A stretch of 64,000 bases of DNA from Pseudomonadales bacterium (GCA_029210125.1 JARGPR010000005.1:181115-245114), one strand, 5' to 3'; positions 34,925 to 43,879 are shown, numbered from the stretch's first letter. Made by a program: numbers and translations. Notes: a model not told the origin generated them from the letters alone.

Positions 34925-35722
34925 ATGGAGCTAAAAGATAAACGTATTCTGCTCACCGGCGCTTCGGGCGGCATTGGTCAGGCTATAGCGAGACGGTTAG
35001 ATCAGCAAGGAGCCAAGCTGTGGCTAGTCGGACGAAACCTGCACAAACTGCAACTGCTACTGGATGATTTGGTTGGAGATCACACCATCATCATTACCGA
35101 TCTTAACAGCCAGGAAGGCCGTGAAAAGGTGATTTCCAGCTGTGAACAACAGGGTTTAGATCTATTTATTAATGCCGTAGGTGTGATGGATTTTCAGTTC
35201 TATGAACAGCAGGATTCACGCGTTATTGAACAAATACTATCAACCAATCTGGTATCGCCAATGCTGCTGTGCCAGCGGCTTATTCCGATCCTGCAAAGCC
35301 AGCCCGAAGCCGCGATTGTAAATATAGGTTCCACTTTTGGCAGTATTGGGCACCCTGGATTTACCGCCTACTGCGCTAGTAAATTTGGACTGCGTGGGTT
35401 CACCGAAGCGCTGCAACGCGAACTTGCGGATACGCGTATTAAAGTTTCTTATCTCGCGCCCCGTGCAACACAAACCGAGCTCAATTCAGATGCTGTGAGG
35501 TCACTAAACGCGGCTCTGGGAAATAACACCGACACGCCTGATCAGGTAGCTCGTGAACTGATGGTTATCCTATCCAGTAATCAACAGCAACGTTATATGG
35601 GTTGGCCGGAAAAGTTTTTTGTACGCTTAAATGGCCTATTTCCCGGCATTGTCCACAGTGCTTTAGTCAAAAAATTAACAATCGTTCGACAATACGCTGA
35701 AAAGTCATCACATGAGGGTTGA
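34925..35722 (+). CDS. Short-chain dehydrogenase/reductase
   Basis: A 265-aa classical SDR. The cofactor motif TGASGGIGQ is near residue 10, NAVG near 85, the catalytic serine in NIGSTFGSIG and YCASK supplies Tyr/Lys. The segment ATQTELNS follows. The C-terminal extension (YMGWPEKFFVRLNGLFPGIVHSALVKKL) is hydrophobic and typical of membrane-associated DHRS7-like SDRs acting on lipids or steroids. Start ATG 34925, with GGTGG upstream. It is 29 bp after the diiron oxidase gene and 3 bp before the TPR gene. Confidence 0.88.
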   Translation: MELKDKRILLTGASGGIGQAIARRLDQQGAKLWLVGRNLHKLQLLLDDLVGDHTIIITDLNSQEGREKVISSCEQQGLDLFINAVGVMDFQFYEQQDSRVIEQILSTNLVSPMLLCQRLIPILQSQPEAAIVNIGSTFGSIGHPGFTAYCASKFGLRGFTEALQRELADTRIKVSYLAPRATQTELNSDAVRSLNAALGNNTDTPDQVARELMVILSSNQQQRYMGWPEKFFVRLNGLFPGIVHSALVKKLTIVRQYAEKSSHEG

Positions 35723-35725
35723 ACC

Positions 35726-36421
35726 ATGAAAAAAGCTAGCCTTACCAATAGAGTCAAGAAAACGATAGCCAACAAAAAAATAGCCAGGCAAACCATTATT
35801 GCCCTTTCATTGATATTGTTGGGTAGCGCACCGGTTAGGGCAGACCAGAATACCGATATCCTTGCTCTGCAGCAGGGCTGGGCCGAGACCAATTACCAGT
35901 TGCGGGACAAAGCGCAACTCAGTGCTTTTGAAAAGCTAATCGACGAAGCGACCCTGCTTACCGAGCAAAACCCACAGTCAGCACCGGCCTGGATCTGGAG
36001 CGGCATCATCAAATCAACCTATGCCGGTGCCAGGGGCGGTCTTGGAGCACTAAAATTTGCGAAGGCAGCCAAGGCTGATCTGGAGCAAGCGATGAAACTG
36101 GATCCCAAAGCCATGAACGGATCTGCATACGCCAGTCTCGGAGTCCTTTATTTTAATGTGCCGGGCTGGCCGATCGGTTTTGGAGATGATGATAAGGCCG
36201 AAGAGCTATTGCTCAAAGCGCTTGCTATCAATCCAGATGGCATCGATAGCAACTACTTTTATGGCGATTTTCTCCTAAATGAAAAGCGTTACCAGGATGC
36301 CGAAAAATACCTGCTTAAGGCGCAAAACGCGCCAAAACGTCCAGACCGCCCTTTAGCCGATGCAGGGAGACAAAAAGAGATTGCGCTGGCATTATCAAAG
36401 GTTCAGATAAAACTAAAGTAG
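35726..36421 (+). CDS. Exported TPR-repeat protein
   Basis: A 231-aa protein with a basic N region and signal peptide (TIIALSLILLGSAPVRA, cleavage before DQNTD). The rest is a TPR fold: NPQSAPAWIWSGIIKSTYAG, ADLEQAMKLDPKAMNGSAYASLGVLYFNVPGWPIGFGDDDKAEELLLKALAINPDG and DFLLNEKRYQDAEKYLLKA. The GWPIGFGDDDKAEELL segment is typical of tetratricopeptide proteins near iron/copper FTR1 modules. It probably works in the periplasm as a docking protein. It lies 3 bp after the SDR and 20 bp before the response regulator. Confidence 0.82.
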   Translation: MKKASLTNRVKKTIANKKIARQTIIALSLILLGSAPVRADQNTDILALQQGWAETNYQLRDKAQLSAFEKLIDEATLLTEQNPQSAPAWIWSGIIKSTYAGARGGLGALKFAKAAKADLEQAMKLDPKAMNGSAYASLGVLYFNVPGWPIGFGDDDKAEELLLKALAINPDGIDSNYFYGDFLLNEKRYQDAEKYLLKAQNAPKRPDRPLADAGRQKEIALALSKVQIKLK

Positions 36422-36441
36422 TCGCGGTACAGACCTTTTAA

Positions 36442-37101
36442 ATGCAAATACTACTGGTCGAAGATGATCGATCCTTAGCCAGCGGATTACGCCATGCCCT
36501 GCATAAGCAGGGTTATGTGGTGAATCATGTTGAGAGCGGAGAAGCGGCCCTGCATGTGATCAGTACAGAACCGCCGGACATTACAATCCTGGACCTTGGT
36601 CTACCCGATATCGACGGTATTGACGTTCTAAAGCGGCTGCGGAAAAAAAACAGCAGTATGCCGGTGCTGCTGCTAACCGCGCGATCAGCCATTGAAGACA
36701 AAATCGCCGGGCTAGATAGCGGTGCCGATGACTACCTGGCCAAACCGTTTGAAGTGACTGAATTATTCGCACGGCTGCGGGTTTTTGAACGACGTATCAG
36801 CAGCGTAAAAACCACAGAAATTGTGATTGGTGATGTCTGCCTGGATGCGGCCAGCCACTCGGTTATCCTCAGCGGAGATTTGCTAGAGCTGCCACGCAAG
36901 GAATATATGGTGTTAAAAAGCCTGATGGAAAATGCAGGCAGAGTACTCACACGCAGCGTACTTGAGGCGCGTCTATACGATTGGGGAGAGGAGGTGACCA
37001 GTAACACCCTTGAAGTTCATATTCATCATTTACGCAAAAAATTGGGTGCTGACTTTATTAAAACCATTCGTGGCGTCGGCTATAAAATCGCCAAGCCGTG
37101 A
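36442..37101 (+). CDS. OmpR/PhoB-family response regulator
   Basis: A 219-aa regulator. The receiver domain has the acidic pair EDD at 7-9, phospho-acceptor Asp51 in ILDLGLPDIDG and the conserved lysine in YLAKPFE. The C-terminal winged helix is PhoB/OmpR-type (PRKEYMVLKSLMENAGRVLTR, then SNTLEVHIHHLRKKLG and TIRGVGYKI). It resembles QseB/PmrA/BasR regulators. Its stop overlaps the kinase GTG (GTGA). It most likely controls this iron-uptake/biosynthetic block. Confidence 0.93.
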   Translation: MQILLVEDDRSLASGLRHALHKQGYVVNHVESGEAALHVISTEPPDITILDLGLPDIDGIDVLKRLRKKNSSMPVLLLTARSAIEDKIAGLDSGADDYLAKPFEVTELFARLRVFERRISSVKTTEIVIGDVCLDAASHSVILSGDLLELPRKEYMVLKSLMENAGRVLTRSVLEARLYDWGEEVTSNTLEVHIHHLRKKLGADFIKTIRGVGYKIAKP

Positions 37102-38420
37102 AGTCAATTCGTCTGTTTTTAATTGCTGTTATTCTCGCGACTATTACGCTTTTTAATTTTATAGCAGCGCTACAGGGATATCGTTCCAGTCTGCTAGAAG
37201 CGGAGCGGCTGTTTGATACTCAGATGATGGAAACTGCTGAATTTATTGCGGATTTATACTCCGAAAACCTACTCGCACCTGTGGATCATGCGGGTAATCG
37301 GGTATTCCAGGTTTGGAAAAATGGAGAGCTAAAGGCATATTCCGCTAATGCTCCAATTATGGCTATTGCACCGTTATTGCCAGGTTTTAATTTCAGTAAT
37401 TTTGATGGATATCGCTGGCGCACGGTGGCACGTTACGATAATCAAAAGCAGTTGTGGGTGTTGGTGGCTGAGCGTACCGACCGGCGCTATAGCCTTTCGG
37501 AAAATTTGATACTGGAATCGTTTATTCCTATTTTGATGGGCTTGCCGGTGGTGGGTTTATTGATCTGGTTTATCGTCAGTCAGGGACTAAAACCGTTGCG
37601 TACACTTGCGGATGAACTTGGTAAAAAACAACCCGATGACCTAAGCCCATTATGTTTCGATGCACCCAAGCAGGAACTTGAACAGATTGTTTACTCTACA
37701 AACCTGCTAATGGGACGTTTGGAGTCCTCTCTTAATCGAGAAAAACAGTTTGCTTCAGATGCTGCCCACGAGCTACGCACACCGATTAGTGTGCTGAAAG
37801 TACAGCTCTATAATATCGCGCAGTTATTGCCGGATGAGGATAGCAACCTGCCGGAATTAACCGAAACGGTTGATCGGCTTGAGCATCTGGTAGAACAGAT
37901 TCTGGTTTTGTACCGAACGACACCGGATCAATATTCGGCCAATTTTACCCGCATTGATATGGGGATATTAACTGAAGAGGTGCTGGCACAGGAATATGCC
38001 CAGTTTGAAGATAAAAACCAGACACTAGAATTTCGGGGCAAGCCGTATGTCTTGTCAGGTGACCGTTTTGCAATAACTACACTGCTGCAAAATCTGCTGA
38101 GTAATGCCTCCAAATACACGCCTTGTGGTGGTCATATCAATGTAAAAGTGTGTGATGAGCAGGGCGATATCGTTTTAACCGTTGAGGACTCCGGTCCAGG
38201 TATTCCGCTCGATGAATATCAATCAGTATTTGAACGGTTTTATCGAAGTAGGGGTGACCGGCATAACTCAGGAGAGTCAGGCTGTGGTTTGGGGCTGGCA
38301 ATCGTAAAACATATCGTTGAACTTCATCATGCAGAGATCACGATTGCGCCATCAAGTTTTGAATCCGGTACGGCTTTTCGTATCCGTTTTCCCAAACAAA
38401 AAACCTCAATGGATACCTGA
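37098..38420 (+). CDS. QseC/PmrB-type sensor histidine kinase
   Basis: A 440-aa kinase. TM1 (about 5-25), a periplasmic domain with an FxVWKNGELKAYSANAP strand pattern typical of QseC-like sensors, TM2 (about 145-167), HisKA with His224 in DAAHELRTPISVLK, and HATPase_c with the N box LLQNLLSNASKYTP, VEDSGPGIP and GCGLGLAIV. The GTG start overlaps the regulator stop by four bases. Metals or redox cues are usual ligands of this subfamily, and iron is an attractive guess from the FTR1 gene downstream. Confidence 0.92.
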   Translation: MKSIRLFLIAVILATITLFNFIAALQGYRSSLLEAERLFDTQMMETAEFIADLYSENLLAPVDHAGNRVFQVWKNGELKAYSANAPIMAIAPLLPGFNFSNFDGYRWRTVARYDNQKQLWVLVAERTDRRYSLSENLILESFIPILMGLPVVGLLIWFIVSQGLKPLRTLADELGKKQPDDLSPLCFDAPKQELEQIVYSTNLLMGRLESSLNREKQFASDAAHELRTPISVLKVQLYNIAQLLPDEDSNLPELTETVDRLEHLVEQILVLYRTTPDQYSANFTRIDMGILTEEVLAQEYAQFEDKNQTLEFRGKPYVLSGDRFAITTLLQNLLSNASKYTPCGGHINVKVCDEQGDIVLTVEDSGPGIPLDEYQSVFERFYRSRGDRHNSGESGCGLGLAIVKHIVELHHAEITIAPSSFESGTAFRIRFPKQKTSMDT

Positions 38421-38427
38421 AAAAAAT

Positions 38428-38781
38428 ATGTGTCTTTTTCATAAAAAAGATCAGATATTCATTCTATGGGTGGCCTTCATTCTGAGTATTCATTCAGGCC
38501 ATCTATTGGCGGGTACACCCGTGTTTGAAATCGAAATAAAAAACCACCTGTTTTATCCCGCTGAAATTGAAATTCCTGCGGGTGTCAAAATAAAGCTACG
38601 GGTTAAAAATCTTGATCCGACTCCCGAAGAGTTTGAAAGCTATGAACTCAATCGAGAAAAAGTAATTAGTGGTCATAGTAAGGCTACGATTTTTATCGGC
38701 CCGCTGGTGCCGGGACAGTACCCGTTTTTTGGCGAGTTCTATCCGAAAACCGCCCAGGGAATCGTGGTGGTAAAGGAATGA
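38428..38781 (+). CDS. Exported cupredoxin-fold protein lacking copper ligands
   Basis: A 117-aa protein with a signal peptide (ILWVAFILSIHSGHLLA). The remaining 85 residues form a cupredoxin-like beta sandwich (VFEIEIKNHLFYPAEIEIPAGVK.., ending FFGEFYPKTAQGIVVV). The usual C-x-x-H-x-x-M copper loop is replaced by a Glu/Tyr sequence and no Cys or Met remains in it, so type-1 copper binding is unlikely. Carboxylates (E-E-F-E-S-Y-E) could bind iron, as proposed for cupredoxin-like domains of EfeO-type proteins. It sits seven bp after the kinase and 31 bp before the FTR1 gene. Confidence 0.75.
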   Translation: MCLFHKKDQIFILWVAFILSIHSGHLLAGTPVFEIEIKNHLFYPAEIEIPAGVKIKLRVKNLDPTPEEFESYELNREKVISGHSKATIFIGPLVPGQYPFFGEFYPKTAQGIVVVKE

Positions 38782-38812
38782 ACAGCTTGCAGAAACAGGC
38801 CTGGAATTAGTC

Positions 38813-39631
38813 ATGCTGCTGAACTCCGTCATACTGATTCTTCAGGAGACTCTTGAAGCCGCACTGATGATCAGTGTACTACTAGCGGTTAATGTCAGAT
38901 TACAAATTAAACCTATATGGATTTTCTGCGGGGTGACTCTGGGGATTATGGGTGCATGTATTTACGCATATCATATTGAAGCGGTTTCAGAATGGCTTGA
39001 TGGGGTAGGGCAGGAATTTATAAATGCATTGCTACAGATCGCGATAGCTCTGTGTATAACGCTATACATCTATTGGCTGTTTCGATTCAAAGGCCAAACC
39101 AAACAATATGATTTGGATGGTCGTTTGGTTTATTCAAATCAAGTGCAATTTGTGCTCCTGATGATTTGTATTATTGCATTGGGATTAACCCGGGAAGGAG
39201 CGGAGGTTTTGCTCTATCTAGGTGGGTTTTTCCCCAGTAGTGAACAACGTTTTTCTATGGCTGCCGGTAGCGGTATTGGTTTTGGTATTGGCTTAAGTAG
39301 TAGCATCATTCTCTATTACGCGCTGGTGAATATCCCCGGGCCCTGGAGGTTCCGTAGCGCCGTGATATTACTGGCACTGTTTGCAGCCAATATGGCTTCA
39401 CAGGCTGCACTTCAGTTGACGCAGGCCGACTGGTTACCGCATACGCAAGCGCTGTGGGATAGCTCCAGTTTAATTTCTGAACGTTCGGTATTGGGTCATC
39501 TGTTCTATGCCATATTTGGCTACGAGGCCACGCCCTCCGCAATTCAAGTCGGCAGCTATGTGGCAGCAATCGTACTGGTGGGTATCGCGGCAAAAATTGG
39601 CAACCGCTTTAGCGCAGGCTCGAAGATATGA
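38813..39631 (+). CDS. FTR1-family iron permease
   Basis: A 272-aa membrane protein with about seven TM helices. Both FTR1 iron-binding E-x-x-E motifs are present: QETLE (E12-x2-E15) in TM1 and REGAE (R127-E-x2-E131) in TM4. These glutamates carry Fe3+ through EfeU/Ftr1 channels after oxidation. No multicopper oxidase, EfeO/EfeB or P19 is adjacent; the ligand-less cupredoxin and a putative outer-membrane protein take their place. The stop overlaps the next gene by four bases (ATGA). Confidence 0.9.
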   Translation: MLLNSVILILQETLEAALMISVLLAVNVRLQIKPIWIFCGVTLGIMGACIYAYHIEAVSEWLDGVGQEFINALLQIAIALCITLYIYWLFRFKGQTKQYDLDGRLVYSNQVQFVLLMICIIALGLTREGAEVLLYLGGFFPSSEQRFSMAAGSGIGFGIGLSSSIILYYALVNIPGPWRFRSAVILLALFAANMASQAALQLTQADWLPHTQALWDSSSLISERSVLGHLFYAIFGYEATPSAIQVGSYVAAIVLVGIAAKIGNRFSAGSKI

Positions 39632-40425
39632 CCTGGTTATCCTATAAGCTTGCGGAGCTTAATCAGCGCCAGCGATACTACCGGAGTACGTCTTGCTGCA
39701 TCAGTAATTTGGGCTTTATCACCGTATTTTGTTCGGTTGTGCTGTGTGTGTTAGCCAATCCCCCCATAGTGATGGCCGATGGATTAGTGATCGACAAAAT
39801 CTACCACCCCTATGTCCAGCCGTTGGAGCAAGAAATGGAGTGGCGTGTTACAGCACAGGATAACCAGCCGGGGGTGGCGGATCATATCCAGTTACACCGT
39901 TTCGCCTATGGTAGATCACTAAACGAAAGCTGGTTTGCTGAGATCTATCTGGTCGGCGAAAAATCAGATCAGCAAAATTTCGATACAAAATTTATTGAAC
40001 TGGAAGCCAAGTGGCAGCTCACCGAGCAGGGTGAATTCCCTGCAGACTGGGGGTTGCTGTTTGAATTGGAGAAAGATCTACATCAGGATAAATGGGAGAT
40101 CGCTACAGGGTTATTAGTTGAAAAAGAGTGGCGAAAATGGAGTGGCACGGTCAATTTTTTCGTTGTGCAGGAGTGGGGTGCAGATATTGCCGACGAACTG
40201 GAGGCGACCTTTTCTGCTCAAGCTCGATATCGCTACTCCAGATTATTTGAACCCGCTATAGAGCTTTATAGTGGACAACATACCCTAGGAATAGGTCCAG
40301 TAGCTCTGGGGCAGATTAAGTTCGGTGCAAAGCGCCAGGTTAGGTGGGAAACGGGTGTGATTTTTAGTCTTGATGAACAAAGCCCGAATCAGACAGTTCG
40401 ATTTGCGGTTGAGTTTGAATTTTGA
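39628..40425 (+). CDS. Putative outer-membrane beta-barrel protein of the FTR1 module
   Basis: A 265-aa protein with an N-terminal signal (LGFITVFCSVVLCVLANPPIVMA) followed by alternating hydrophobic/polar strands (EWRVTAQD, SWFAEIYLVGE, FIELEAKWQL, WGLLFELEKD, WEIATGLLVEKEW, SGTVNFFVVQEWG, TFSAQARYRYS) and a terminal aromatic residue (RFAVEFEF), the pattern of small outer-membrane barrels. I do not recognise a named family. Coupling to FTR1 suggests passage or capture of iron at the outer membrane. Confidence 0.65.
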   Translation: MTWLSYKLAELNQRQRYYRSTSCCISNLGFITVFCSVVLCVLANPPIVMADGLVIDKIYHPYVQPLEQEMEWRVTAQDNQPGVADHIQLHRFAYGRSLNESWFAEIYLVGEKSDQQNFDTKFIELEAKWQLTEQGEFPADWGLLFELEKDLHQDKWEIATGLLVEKEWRKWSGTVNFFVVQEWGADIADELEATFSAQARYRYSRLFEPAIELYSGQHTLGIGPVALGQIKFGAKRQVRWETGVIFSLDEQSPNQTVRFAVEFEF

Positions 40426-40484
40426 TCGCGGTGAATAATCTTAAAACTGGTTGCAGTTTTCTTTGTCTTTATTATTGATCTTAC

Positions 40485-40533
40485 CTTCGCCCCTTCGCTG
40501 AAAAAGGGGCTGTGATCTATCCCCGGGGCGAAG
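40485..40533. repeat. Inverted repeat after the FTR1 module
   Basis: CTTCGCCCC (40485-40493) pairs with GGGGCGAAG (40525-40533), and an inner CCCCTTC/GAAAAAGGGG-type pairing is also possible. It lies 60 bp after the last gene of the cluster and no T-run follows. It may mark the 3' end of the long transcript. Confidence 0.45.
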
Positions 40534-40689
40534 TGAATGCAATTTTCTGCTGTCTCTGTCGGTTTTGCGATGCACAATGTTAGTATTTAAGAAAAGCCTC
40601 GTTGAGGCGGCTCTAGTAAATATAAACCTTGGTAATCACGTTCTGTCAGGGTAGATTAAAGTCATTAACAATAAAAAAGGAATTCAATT

Positions 40690-41460
40690 ATGTTTGATCT
40701 TACTGGAAAAGTTGCTCTAATCACTGGGTCAAGTCGGGGTATAGGAAAAAGCATTGCTCTCGAAATGGCAAAGCAAGGTGCAAAAGTAGTTGTCTCTGGT
40801 CGTAAAGAAGAGATATGTAAAGAGACGGCGCTTGAAATTAATATGGAAGTGGCCCAGGCTGGCGTGCAAGTTGCCGTCGCGATTCCCTGCAATATTTCCC
40901 ATAAAGAACAGCTTCAACACCTTGTCGATGAAACCCATCGATCGTTCGGGAAAATCGATATTCTTGTCTGTAATGCTGCGGTAAATCCCTACTTTGGAAG
41001 CTCAGCAACGATTCCCGATGAAGCCTTCGATAAAGTACTCAATGCCAATATTAAGTCCAATCACTGGTTGTGCAACATGGTGTTGCCGGACATGATCGAG
41101 AAGAACGATGGCTCAATAATCATTGTCTCATCTGTTGGCGGATTTAAAGGATCAAGTGTATTGGGTACCTACTCGATATCCAAAGCGGCGGACATGCAGT
41201 TGGCTCGGAATTTGGCAGTTGAGCACGGCGGCCATAATATCCGCGCTAATACCATTGCCCCTGGCCTTATTAAGACAGATTTTTCAAAGGCACTTTGGCA
41301 AAACCCTGATGTGTTAGAAGCATCTCTCAAAAATTCACCATTGAAACGTATTGGGTTACCCGAAGACATTGGAGGACTGGCAGTTTTTCTCGCATCGCGA
41401 GCTGGTAGTTTTATTACCGGACAAACCATCACCGTGGATGGCGGTGCAATCATCGCCTAG
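40690..41460 (+). CDS. SDR-family oxidoreductase (FabG-like)
   Basis: A 256-aa classical SDR. TGSSRGIGK binds NAD(P), NAAVNPYFG marks the central strand, the catalytic serine is in SSVGGFKGS, Y-x3-K is YSISK and the ending GQTITVDGGAIIA is typical of 3-oxoacyl-ACP reductase/2,4-dienoyl-type SDRs. AAAAAGGA precedes the ATG. It is followed 42 bp later by a broken serine hydrolase gene, with which it probably formed an operon for a CoA- or ester-linked catabolic step. Confidence 0.88.
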   Translation: MFDLTGKVALITGSSRGIGKSIALEMAKQGAKVVVSGRKEEICKETALEINMEVAQAGVQVAVAIPCNISHKEQLQHLVDETHRSFGKIDILVCNAAVNPYFGSSATIPDEAFDKVLNANIKSNHWLCNMVLPDMIEKNDGSIIIVSSVGGFKGSSVLGTYSISKAADMQLARNLAVEHGGHNIRANTIAPGLIKTDFSKALWQNPDVLEASLKNSPLKRIGLPEDIGGLAVFLASRAGSFITGQTITVDGGAIIA

Positions 41461-41502
41461 TTGATTGTTAGTCGATCATTAAAACCTAAAAGGAGAGCTG
41501 CT

Positions 41503-42706
41503 ATCAGTACGTTAATAGTCAAAGAAAATAGCTACGATTTTTCAGCCATGCACGATGCCATTCAAAAATATGTCGACCTTAATATTTTAAGTGGCGCGTC
41601 CTCCGTAGTGATCAAAGATAACGAAATTGTTGATCTTAAAATGTGGGGCCAGATGGATATGGAAAAGGGTAAGCCTATGCAGCCCAATACCATATTTCGG
41701 ATTTTTTTCCAATACCAAAAAAATAATCTCCGTAGCTGCGATGATCTGTCACGAACAGGGTTTATTTAAGTTGGATGATCCGCTTGAAAAATATATTCCG
41801 GCTTTTAAAAAACTACGGGTATTAAAAAAGGGTTCTGATGATCCATCGAAAACAGAAGCGCTGAATAGCCCACCAACGGTTCGGCAGCTGATGTGTCACA
41901 ACGCCGGGTTTTCCTACGGGATTTTTGCCGAGTCACCAGTTGATGCTCTTTATCTTGAAAAGAATGTACTGGATTCCGATAGCACACTTGAGCAGATGGT
42001 CGAAAAACTTGCCAGTATTCCTCTTGCGAATCAACCGGGTGCACGTTGGCAATACAGCGTATCGGTGGATATCCTTGGTCGACTGGTAGAAATTTGGTCC
42101 GGCCAACCCCTCAATGAATATTTACAGCAGCATATTTTTGAACCCCTGCAAATGGTCGATAGCGGTTTCTATGTACCGCCAGGAAGTCATCATCGGTTAG
42201 CAGCAAATTATGTGCCGGTAAACCCGCTAGACCCAATGGAAAGTGGCTTAAACCTATCGCCTGATCACCCTATCGGTGGTACTACTACGCCGAAGAAATT
42301 CTTTTCCGGTGGAGCAGGCCTGGTTTCAACTTTGAGTGATTACACCCACTTTATACAGATGTTGATCGGTCAGGGCGAATGGCAGGGCAACCGGATTCTA
42401 AAACCAGAAACGGTCAAACTAATGCATACCAACCAGCTGCCCAAAGGCCTCGGGTTGGTGCTACCAAGCTGGCCAATGGAAAATACCGGGTTTGGAATTG
42501 GGCTGGCGGTTAAGAGTGCACCTGGGCAGGATGAGCCAATGGCTGCAGAGGGGGAGTATCACTGGGGAGGATTAGCCGGAACACACTCATGGGTGTCACC
42601 GGATTCGGGGATTGCCGGGATCATATTTACCCAACGCCTGCCGGGTTTCTTTCATCCATTTAGTCAGGACTTTAAGCGTTTGGTTTATGAGGTACTTGCT
42701 GACTAG
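41503..42706 (+). pseudogene. Beta-lactamase-fold serine hydrolase, disrupted by a frameshift and a lost start codon
   Basis: The product, when two frames are joined, is a class-C beta-lactamase/esterase-like protein of about 400 aa. The frame starting at 41503 runs to the T7 run at 41702-41708. Removing one T restores ..IFRIFSNTKKIIS.., whose S-x-x-K is the catalytic motif, and joins to the downstream frame that continues to 42706 with YSVS, HNAGFSYG, GGAGLVSTLSDYTHF and WGGLAGTHSWV. Also, AGGAG at 41491 is followed at ideal distance by ATC (41503) where ATG is expected before AGTACGTTA. Two defects suggest a true pseudogene. Sequencing error at the homopolymer, or translation from a downstream ATG (41548), are alternatives. 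Confidence 0.8.
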
Positions 42707-42840
42707 TTAGTTGTTTTGTGGGTGTGCATGCTGCTAAGGAGTAACAAGGTAACGCGATGGTAGGCGCATGATAAATGCATCAAGCGAGCTGCAATTACAG
42801 TACTGTGTTCTCATTTCTGAGCTCTCGCTAGTAAAACCGA

Positions 42841-43323
42841 CTACAGTCCCTTTGTCCAAAATACAGCATCACCCATTTTAGGGTCTAGCTGATAACCAGA
42901 AAAACCAAATTTCCGATATGCTCCCTTTGCTGTGGTGTTCCCTTCCAGGACTTCGAGGGTGATTTTGCAACAACCCTTGCTCACAGCAATTGATTCGATC
43001 TCTTTCAATATACGCTGACTAAGCCCCATGCTTCGATACTCGTTGAGTACCGCCAAGTCATGAATATTAATCAGTGGTTTGCAGGCGAAACTAGAGAATC
43101 CTTCAAGGCAGTTCGCGAGCCCTGCGGGTTTTCCATCAACGTAGCAGAGGATGCTGAAAGCATATGGCCGTGCGGCTAGTTCAGCTACCAGGTTTTTCTG
43201 CACGAATGATGAAAGTGGCTTTCCGCCACCCATTTGGTCCAGAGCGTAACTATTGAGTAGAAATATAATATCTGTTTGATGTTGAGGGAGTGTGTAGTCT
43301 GCCCTTTTTATTTCTATCTCCAT
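42841..43323 (-). CDS. GNAT-family N-acetyltransferase
   Basis: A 160-aa GNAT protein. Motif A is INIHDLAVLNEYRSMGLSQRILKEIE with the acetyl-CoA loop R-S-M-G-L-S, followed by KITLEVLEGNTTAKGAYRKFGF (motif B). The substrate is unknown. ATG 43323 follows the stop of the YehS gene by only four bases, so it is the second gene of that operon. An upstream extension of the frame overlaps YehS and is unlikely. Confidence 0.85.
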   Translation of the reverse strand: MEIEIKRADYTLPQHQTDIIFLLNSYALDQMGGGKPLSSFVQKNLVAELAARPYAFSILCYVDGKPAGLANCLEGFSSFACKPLINIHDLAVLNEYRSMGLSQRILKEIESIAVSKGCCKITLEVLEGNTTAKGAYRKFGFSGYQLDPKMGDAVFWTKGL

Positions 43324-43327
43324 GGCA

Positions 43328-43828
43328 TTATTTATCCCATACCGAAGGTTTTGTTGGCTCTTGTTTTTGTTCTTTTCTATATTTGAGCTGAACACCCTTA
43401 AGGAAAGTTCTTAATATCTGGTCTTTGCATTCTCGGTAATGGCTGTTGCCCGGTTTTCTGAAAAATGAGCTAAGTTCATGTTCGCTTATCACAAAATCGG
43501 CGGACTTCAATATTTGAAGAATATCGTCAGACTTTAAATTGAGTGCAATCTTTAGTTTCTTGAAAATAATATTGTTACTGAGCCGTTTTTCCGGCTTCGG
43601 TTGATCCCCCTCTTTTTTGCCACGTTTTGTATTAATAAAGCCATTCAAAAAAGTCGCAAGCTCTACGTCGTTGAGCTTTTTAAAGTCAGCATCTTCTTCT
43701 TTCTTAAGCCAGTCACTTATTTCAGCACGGGTGACTTGTTTATCTGCAGCTCTAAAGATAGCGATCACTTTTGTATCGCTAAAATCAAAAGCGTAGCGAA
43801 GGCGGCGCAGGATATCGTTGTTTGTCAA
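43328..43828 (-). CDS. yehS: DUF1456 family protein (YehS-like)
   Basis: A 166-aa protein made of two DUF1456 repeats: NNDILRRLRYAFDFSDTKVIAIFRAAD..LKKEEDADF and NNIIFKKLKIALNLKSDDILQILKSADF..FFRKPGNSHYRECKDQILRTFLKGV. The layout matches E. coli YehS. The function is unknown; repeats look like small helical domains. It lies between the CvfB-type gene and a GNAT gene on the same strand. Confidence 0.92.
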   Translation of the reverse strand: MTNNDILRRLRYAFDFSDTKVIAIFRAADKQVTRAEISDWLKKEEDADFKKLNDVELATFLNGFINTKRGKKEGDQPKPEKRLSNNIIFKKLKIALNLKSDDILQILKSADFVISEHELSSFFRKPGNSHYRECKDQILRTFLKGVQLKYRKEQKQEPTKPSVWDK

Positions 43829-43879
43829 GTTTTGCTCCGGGTTGGATGTTTGTTTATTTGCGAGCTGCTATGAAACAAG

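Noticed and set aside
41461..41502. TTG start at 41461 for the hydrolase gene
   Set aside because: It lacks a Shine-Dalgarno and the extra 14 residues do not look like the family. The AGGAG at 41491 points to 41503.
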